Positions 7,801 through 11,205 of a stretch of 11,205 bases of DNA are shown piece after piece. The DNA lies in NCBI GenBank assembly GCA_031270205.1, contig JAISYA010000017.1:1-11205 (forward strand), given 5' to 3'. The number at the start of each line of letters is the position of its first letter. The stretch's first letter is position 1. This stretch comes from Treponema sp. GTDB taxonomy: Bacteria > Spirochaetota > Spirochaetia > Treponematales > Breznakiellaceae. The position numbers and the translations under genes are program-made. The notes below the pieces were generated by a model. That model made no database searches. It worked only from the letters and a program-made list of their open reading frames with translations, and was not told where the DNA came from.

Positions 7801-7921
7801 GGGTAATGCCCAGAAGTCAATGGCCGCCGCCATGCTGGGCGGGCTTGCCGCTTCGACCCTGCTCAGCCTTTTTGCCCTTCCGCCTGTTTTAGTACGCTTT
7901 TTTCGATGGAGGGGACAATGA
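4877..7921 (+). CDS. RND-superfamily efflux permease, first of a tandem pair
   Basis: A 1014-residue permease, the usual length for AcrB-type RND pumps, which export substrates from the periplasm or inner membrane using the proton gradient. TM1 is at about 12-33; a first large periplasmic region follows to about 325 with the family signature (IPVEDALSPVKGLERIRSVS, FRWGTDPSAA, VREAI, LPEGVLKPVV); TM2-TM6 lie at about 331-353, 360-380, 387-410, 438-460 and 463-485; TM7 at about 522-542; a second periplasmic region to about 850; TM8-TM12 between about 854 and 1005. In TM4 the AcrB Asp407-Asp408 pair reads Asp402-Thr403 (LVSDTGVIVLD). In TM10 the AcrB Lys940 position is Asn (LVVNNGLILFE, 922-923). 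The TM11 motif RLRPVLITT (952-960) keeps the equivalents of AcrB Arg971 and Thr978. N-for-K pairs occur in some RND branches, so activity is likely. Overlap with the next gene (ATGA) implies coupled translation. No adaptor or outer-membrane channel gene is adjacent. Substrate unknown. Confidence 0.92.
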   Translation: MKGIITLCVRRPVTVIMAMAALVTAALFSLSTLSLERLPELSEPKITVETVYSGMAANDMRSLVTIPVEDALSPVKGLERIRSVSRDGRSIISLDFRWGTDPSAASVLVREAIDAVYPGLPEGVLKPVVTQGDYGADPHAIIAVRSLQGDGSFARRLAEYELRSRLRKIDGVGSIILAGGEIPEERLRLDVQKLAALGISPPDFAGMLSGETADIPAGNAREGDMELVVVSSGRPDTLEELSQVIISAGSGAAALKLEDAGELNLESGRRNSVFVFEGKEAAALEIFRRPGADPLRLSRDIRKTLKEAAPFFARDAEIILVRDSAPSLIRGISGLSISAGLGAAAVIAVLFLFIRRLRYSLLAALSIPLSSAAGICVLALMGKSLNSMSLGGLALGIGLVSDTGVIVLDLLHRFFGTGAEKPAPEEIGEKAVSIAGSSAASTLTTAVVFVPVIFLPGPLGSLFGDTAVALVASISAGWLYAQFCLPSLYRMCFTADRRGFGSLCLIEKNYRRLLAPPLRRPFRIFTLAALASLAGGLFLLLRPAVFISPGEAEEVRVSVVFPPGTFLENIGAAGAVISRTVSELSGVKTVYGRAGAEEEDIGRRADTDYLKEELILYCVLNRGSKPETELAEITKTMNKLKDREDRLPGAAISVYLPRDRIETYLGLSSARTFAVMGKDREETAERAASVARRLGEYTGSPIALRPRGRRPELRLYPNREAAAYLGVSAGDIAESLYTLSEGIVTARLEIEGRPLDVRVSGQALSEFSGRPEALLENIPLRTPRGKIVYLGSLGRIERRESEAALARLDRSDVMYLDLPPSKDRKIAEALKEISAGFSWFNRASESVFSRYRNSLLLNICLVLILLYMTMGAQFESFLLPLILMLTIPFSIAGSGPALLLFGAALDSGAALGLTALFGLVVNNGLILFEISDEKIRSGCSPGAAVYRGASERLRPVLITTATTVFALLPVALNPLGNAQKSMAAAMLGGLAASTLLSLFALPPVLVRFFRWRGQ
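7908..7912 (+). promoter_or_regulatory. Ribosome binding site deciding the start of the second RND gene
   Basis: GGAGG, inside the 3' end of the upstream permease gene, sits five bases before ATG 7918. An earlier in-frame ATG (7906) overlaps this site and would add only four residues, so 7918 is preferred. Confidence 0.75.
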
Positions 7922-10900
7922 AAATTTTTGCCGCGTGGCTTGGAAGAAAAAAGGCTAGCCTCTGTATATTAAGCGGAATATGCGCCGTATCGTTATGCGT
8001 CATTTTGTATTCAGACGGGCAAAAGAAAAGCGGCGGCGGCTCTTACTCGGTAAGCATCCGGCACTACGGCGTTGACGCCCGTGAGATGGAACGAAGCGCC
8101 GCCATTCCGCTGGAAGATGCCCTGTCCGCCATTCCGGGGCTGCGGTCGGTTCAGAGTTCCAGCGAAAACAGCCTGGCCCGCGTCTTTGCCCGTTTCAGCC
8201 GGAACAGCCGGGGGCAGTACGAGGCGGTTCGTGAGGCCGTTCAAAGGGTGTATGAAACCCTGCCGTCTTCGGCCCAGCGGCCCGAAATACAAAGTTCCGA
8301 TAATTCCCGAATCCCCGTCTGGTCCGCCGCAGTATTCAATTATGCCTCCGCTAAAAATGATCCCGCTTCCGGCATTGGGACTGATACGGCGCCGCTTCTG
8401 GAACGGATCGTCAAGCCGAGGCTGGAAAGTCTTGAGGGCGCGGGGGAGGCGCTTATATCCGGCGTTGGTTTACGGGAGATCATTATTGCCCTTGATCAGG
8501 AGAAAGCCGCCGCCTTCGGCATTGATCCGTCGGTAATCGCGGCGGCGCTGGGCATGAATGACGCGCTGTTTTCCGGCGGTACGCTCAGATACGGGGGCAG
8601 GGAGATCATTGTTTCCGTGGACGGGCGCTACGATCAAGTTTCGGATAACGGTGATGATCGCGTAACATCGAATCTTGCGGCTTTGGGGGAGGCCCTTATC
8701 CCCCTGGGAGACGGCAGGACGGCGGCGCTTTCGGAAATAGCGGATGTGTATGAACAGGAACGGCAGCCGGATACCCTTTCCCGCTTAAACGGGAAAAAGG
8801 CCGCGGTGATTTCCCTGATGGGAAGTTCGGGCGCCGATTTACGAAAACTTTCCCGGGACATACAAAAAGAACTGGCGTCCCTGTCGCTGCCGCTGGAATT
8901 TACAGTGCTTTCCGACCGTGGCGCGGAGGAGGCCGCCGCTTTTCGCTCGGTTTTTATCGCCGCCCTGCAGGGCGCTTTTATGGTGGCCTTAATCAGTTTT
9001 CTGTTAAACCGGGGAAAGTCAAAGCGTTCTCCGCCGGGGCTGAACCGCGCCGGCGCTTTCTGCGCCCTGGCAATTCCGGCGATCTGCGTAGTTTCGGCGG
9101 CGTTACTCGCAATGAGCGGCCTTCCGCCGGATCGTTTTGTCCTCGCGGGCCTTGCCGCGGGTATCGGCTCGGCGGTGGATCCGGTTATTCTCTGCGCGGA
9201 AAAATTGCGGAAAAGCCGGACTTACGGCGAGGCCCGTTCGGCCCTGGCTCAGGTCCGGGGTCCCCTCGTTGCCGGCGCGGCCACTACGGCCGCCGCCCTG
9301 CTGCCGCTTGGGGTGATGGACTTTAAAGCGGGGATCATCGCCCGCGCAATCAGCGCCGTCACCCTGACGGCCATGGCGCTGAGTCTCAGCCTGCTGCCGC
9401 CCCTCTTGCTCTGGGATTTGGAATCGCCCGCACTGAATCGCAAAACCTTTCTGCCGCGCTTTACGCCCTGTCTATCACGATGTTATGCGCCGTCTTTGCC
9501 GTTCAGGATTTTTTTCATAAAACTGTTCCGCCGCCTTTCCCGAAAAACATGCCGTTTTCTTGCCGCCAATTCCGGCCTTTGTGTCCGCCGTCCCGCCCTG
9601 GTTTTATTGGCCGTCATGATTATTTCGGCGGGAGGCGTCTTTGCGCTTTTCATCAGGGGAGCCGATTCGGGAACCTCCGGCTCGGAGAATTCCCTCTATG
9701 CACAGGTTGAATTTGAAGGGGGGCTTCTCGCCGAAGAAACCGACCGCCTGCTGGCCGAATACGGGGAAACGCTGGCGGGGAAAGAGGGAATCACCTATGT
9801 CCAAACCGGCGCTAAAACAGGCTCCGGAAATCTCCTGGTTTCTTTCGACCCTAAACGGCTTTCCGCGGACAGGGCCGGGGAACTTGTCCGTTCCATTACC
9901 ATTCCCGGCGCTTTTGTGTTTTTAAGCGAAAACCCGGCGGCCGGGCGTTACTGGGAAATCAAGATATTCGGCGACGACGGCGAAAAATGCAGGGAACTGG
10001 CGGAAGAACTGGCCCGCTCTTCCGCCGCCCTTCCCCTGGTACGGGAACGGATACTTAATTTCAAAGCGGGCGGCAAAAAACTCACGCTGCTGCCCGACAG
10101 GGAACGTCTCGCCGAAACGGGAATCAGTTTTTACCGGGTAGCGGACATGGCCCGCCGGGGAGTACACGGGCCGGTGGCCTATAAGCGGGTGGGGCCCCAG
10201 GGTGAAATTGACGTGCGGGTGCGGAGCGGAACGCGGGCGCCTTCGCGGGCCGAAACTCTGGAACTGCTGGTTTCCGCCGAAGGACAGGAAGCCCGGAACC
10301 TGCCGCTGGATTCCCTTACACGAATACGGGAAAGCGTTGAACCTGCGGGTATCAGGCGGGAGGATCGCCGCCGCATGGCTTCCGTTACCCTTGGAACCAA
10401 AGCGATGGACCCCCGCCGCGTGAAGAAAGAGATGACGCCTTTGTTCGGGAAAATCGAATTGCCTCCGGGTTATTCAATTGAATTCGATCCTGAGGCGATT
10501 AGGCGGGCCGAAGCCCTGTCGGGAACCTGCCTTTCCCTGCTGCTGGCCCTTACGTTTTGTTACATGGTAATCGCGTCGGTAAACGAATCTTTTGTAACGC
10601 CGCTGGCGGTACTGTCCGCCGTCCCTCCCTCGCTGGCGCTTCCCGCACTGTGCCTTGCCCTTTCCGGCCGCCCCCTGGATCTCGCGGCGGCCTGCGCCTT
10701 TGTGGCGGTAAGCGGCATGACGGTTAACGCCGCGGTTCTCTGTGCCGGCGGGATGCGGCGCTTCCCCCGCTCAGGAGACAGGGAACAAACCCTTAGCCTG
10801 TACCGGCTCCTGCGGCGGAAAATGCCCGCCCTGCTCGCCACCGCCGGTACAACCATCGCCGGGGCGCTGCCCTTCCTCCTGCTCCGCGAACAGGCCAACG

Positions 10901-11019
10901 ACATGGTAAGAACCCTGTCGCTGGTCTGCGCCCTTGGAGTGGCCGCTTCCTGTATTTTCGCAATAAGCGTCGTCCCGGCGGTTTCGTTGATCTTAACGCG
11001 CCAAAAATCCGCACCGTGA
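7918..11019 (+). CDS. Divergent RND-superfamily permease, second of a tandem pair
   Basis: A 1033-residue protein with the full RND layout, clearly different from its upstream neighbour. TM1 at about 14-31; first periplasmic region to about 340 with the shared motif IPLEDALSAIPGLRSVQSSS; TM2-TM6 between about 342 and 498; an unusually long, Arg/Lys-rich cytoplasmic linker (about 503-556, with FIKLFRRLSRKT) before TM7 at about 560-579; second periplasmic region to about 868; TM8-TM12 between about 870 and 1027. The proton-relay region is degenerate. TM4 reads SAVDPVILCAEKL with a single Asp421 and Pro422 where AcrB has its second Asp. TM10 has Asn937 (GMTVNAAVL) at the Lys940 position. TM11 keeps Arg967 but has Ala974 where AcrB has Thr978. 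The family signature GTD...A of the first periplasmic region is also weakened (FSRNSRGQYEAV). There is no frameshift or stop, so it is probably functional as a partner subunit, as in heteromeric MdtB/MdtC pumps. It is the last gene of the operon. Confidence 0.88.
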   Translation: MKIFAAWLGRKKASLCILSGICAVSLCVILYSDGQKKSGGGSYSVSIRHYGVDAREMERSAAIPLEDALSAIPGLRSVQSSSENSLARVFARFSRNSRGQYEAVREAVQRVYETLPSSAQRPEIQSSDNSRIPVWSAAVFNYASAKNDPASGIGTDTAPLLERIVKPRLESLEGAGEALISGVGLREIIIALDQEKAAAFGIDPSVIAAALGMNDALFSGGTLRYGGREIIVSVDGRYDQVSDNGDDRVTSNLAALGEALIPLGDGRTAALSEIADVYEQERQPDTLSRLNGKKAAVISLMGSSGADLRKLSRDIQKELASLSLPLEFTVLSDRGAEEAAAFRSVFIAALQGAFMVALISFLLNRGKSKRSPPGLNRAGAFCALAIPAICVVSAALLAMSGLPPDRFVLAGLAAGIGSAVDPVILCAEKLRKSRTYGEARSALAQVRGPLVAGAATTAAALLPLGVMDFKAGIIARAISAVTLTAMALSLSLLPPLLLWDLESPALNRKTFLPRFTPCLSRCYAPSLPFRIFFIKLFRRLSRKTCRFLAANSGLCVRRPALVLLAVMIISAGGVFALFIRGADSGTSGSENSLYAQVEFEGGLLAEETDRLLAEYGETLAGKEGITYVQTGAKTGSGNLLVSFDPKRLSADRAGELVRSITIPGAFVFLSENPAAGRYWEIKIFGDDGEKCRELAEELARSSAALPLVRERILNFKAGGKKLTLLPDRERLAETGISFYRVADMARRGVHGPVAYKRVGPQGEIDVRVRSGTRAPSRAETLELLVSAEGQEARNLPLDSLTRIRESVEPAGIRREDRRRMASVTLGTKAMDPRRVKKEMTPLFGKIELPPGYSIEFDPEAIRRAEALSGTCLSLLLALTFCYMVIASVNESFVTPLAVLSAVPPSLALPALCLALSGRPLDLAAACAFVAVSGMTVNAAVLCAGGMRRFPRSGDREQTLSLYRLLRRKMPALLATAGTTIAGALPFLLLREQANDMVRTLSLVCALGVAASCIFAISVVPAVSLILTRQKSAP

Positions 11020-11099
11020 ACTTTACCCATCAGCCGGACGCCATTAAGCGGGGCCTTCGAAGGAGACGGGTTGGCGTAGCGTCACCTCCGGCTTACCAC

Positions 11100-11130
11100 A
11101 AAAAAATGCCTCCTAACGAATTAGGAGGCA
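11100..11130 (-). terminator. Intrinsic terminator of the tRNA-Val gene
   Basis: On the minus strand a perfect 10-bp stem, TGCCTCCTAA / TTAGGAGGCA, closes a TTCG tetraloop and is followed by seven T residues. The stem begins at the base immediately after the tRNA discriminator base. The plus strand has no T-run after the stem, so it does not look bidirectional. Confidence 0.93.
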
Positions 11131-11204
11131 TGGGCGATACAAGAGTCGAACTTGTGACCCTCAGCGTGTCATACTGATGCTCTAACCAACTGAGCTAACC
11201 GCCC
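11131..11204 (-). tRNA. tRNA-Val (anticodon GAC)
   Basis: The 74-base minus-strand sequence folds as a full cloverleaf. The acceptor stem GGGCGGT/ATCGCCC has one G-U pair; the D arm is GCTC-AGTTGGTTA-GAGC; the anticodon stem is TCAGT/GCTGA with loop ATGACAC, placing GAC at 34-36; the variable loop is GGGTC; and the T arm is ACAAG-TTCGACT-CTTGT. The discriminator base is A. The CCA end is not encoded, so it would be added after transcription. GAC reads GUC and GUU valine codons. The gene ends one base inside the window edge, so its promoter is not visible. Confidence 0.94.
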
Positions 11205-11205
11205 G

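Overview
The window looks like a chromosomal segment from a diderm bacterium of moderately high GC. The second half is an envelope and transport operon, and the protein style (a lipoprotein with a relaxed lipobox ending F-I-S-C, Ig-like repeat domains, divergent RND permeases) would suit a spirochaete such as a gut treponeme. That taxonomic guess is inference; no rRNA or other marker gene is present.

Left edge (1-519): a visibly AT-rich stretch with a leftward, signal-peptide-bearing, unrecognised protein that runs off the window and has a good promoter and ribosome binding site of its own. Base composition changes abruptly near position 490-500. Next (520-2771, leftward): a two-gene operon, deoC (deoxyribose-phosphate aldolase family) followed by a membrane sensor histidine kinase of the LytS/YesM type. 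The two reading frames overlap by ATGA. No response regulator is encoded in the window.

The divergent intergenic region (2772-3292) holds the most striking non-coding structure: twelve complete 21-bp tandem units plus part of a thirteenth. Most units contain a perfect 13-bp palindrome (GTTCC-NGG-GGAAC), and the units at both ends carry a different, GC-rich 3' half.

Right part (3293-11019, rightward): a tight three-gene operon. It encodes a predicted lipoprotein with about three Big_5-type Ig-like domains, then two different full-length RND-superfamily permeases. Spacing is 9 bp between the first two coding regions, and the two permeases overlap by ATGA. No periplasmic adaptor (MFP/HlyD type) or TolC-like outer-membrane channel is encoded alongside. 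Both permeases have a non-canonical proton-relay set. The simplest reading is a heteromeric RND complex whose lipoprotein partner is unusual, but its substrate cannot be told from sequence.

The window closes with a leftward tRNA-Val(GAC) gene followed at once by a textbook intrinsic terminator with a UUCG loop.
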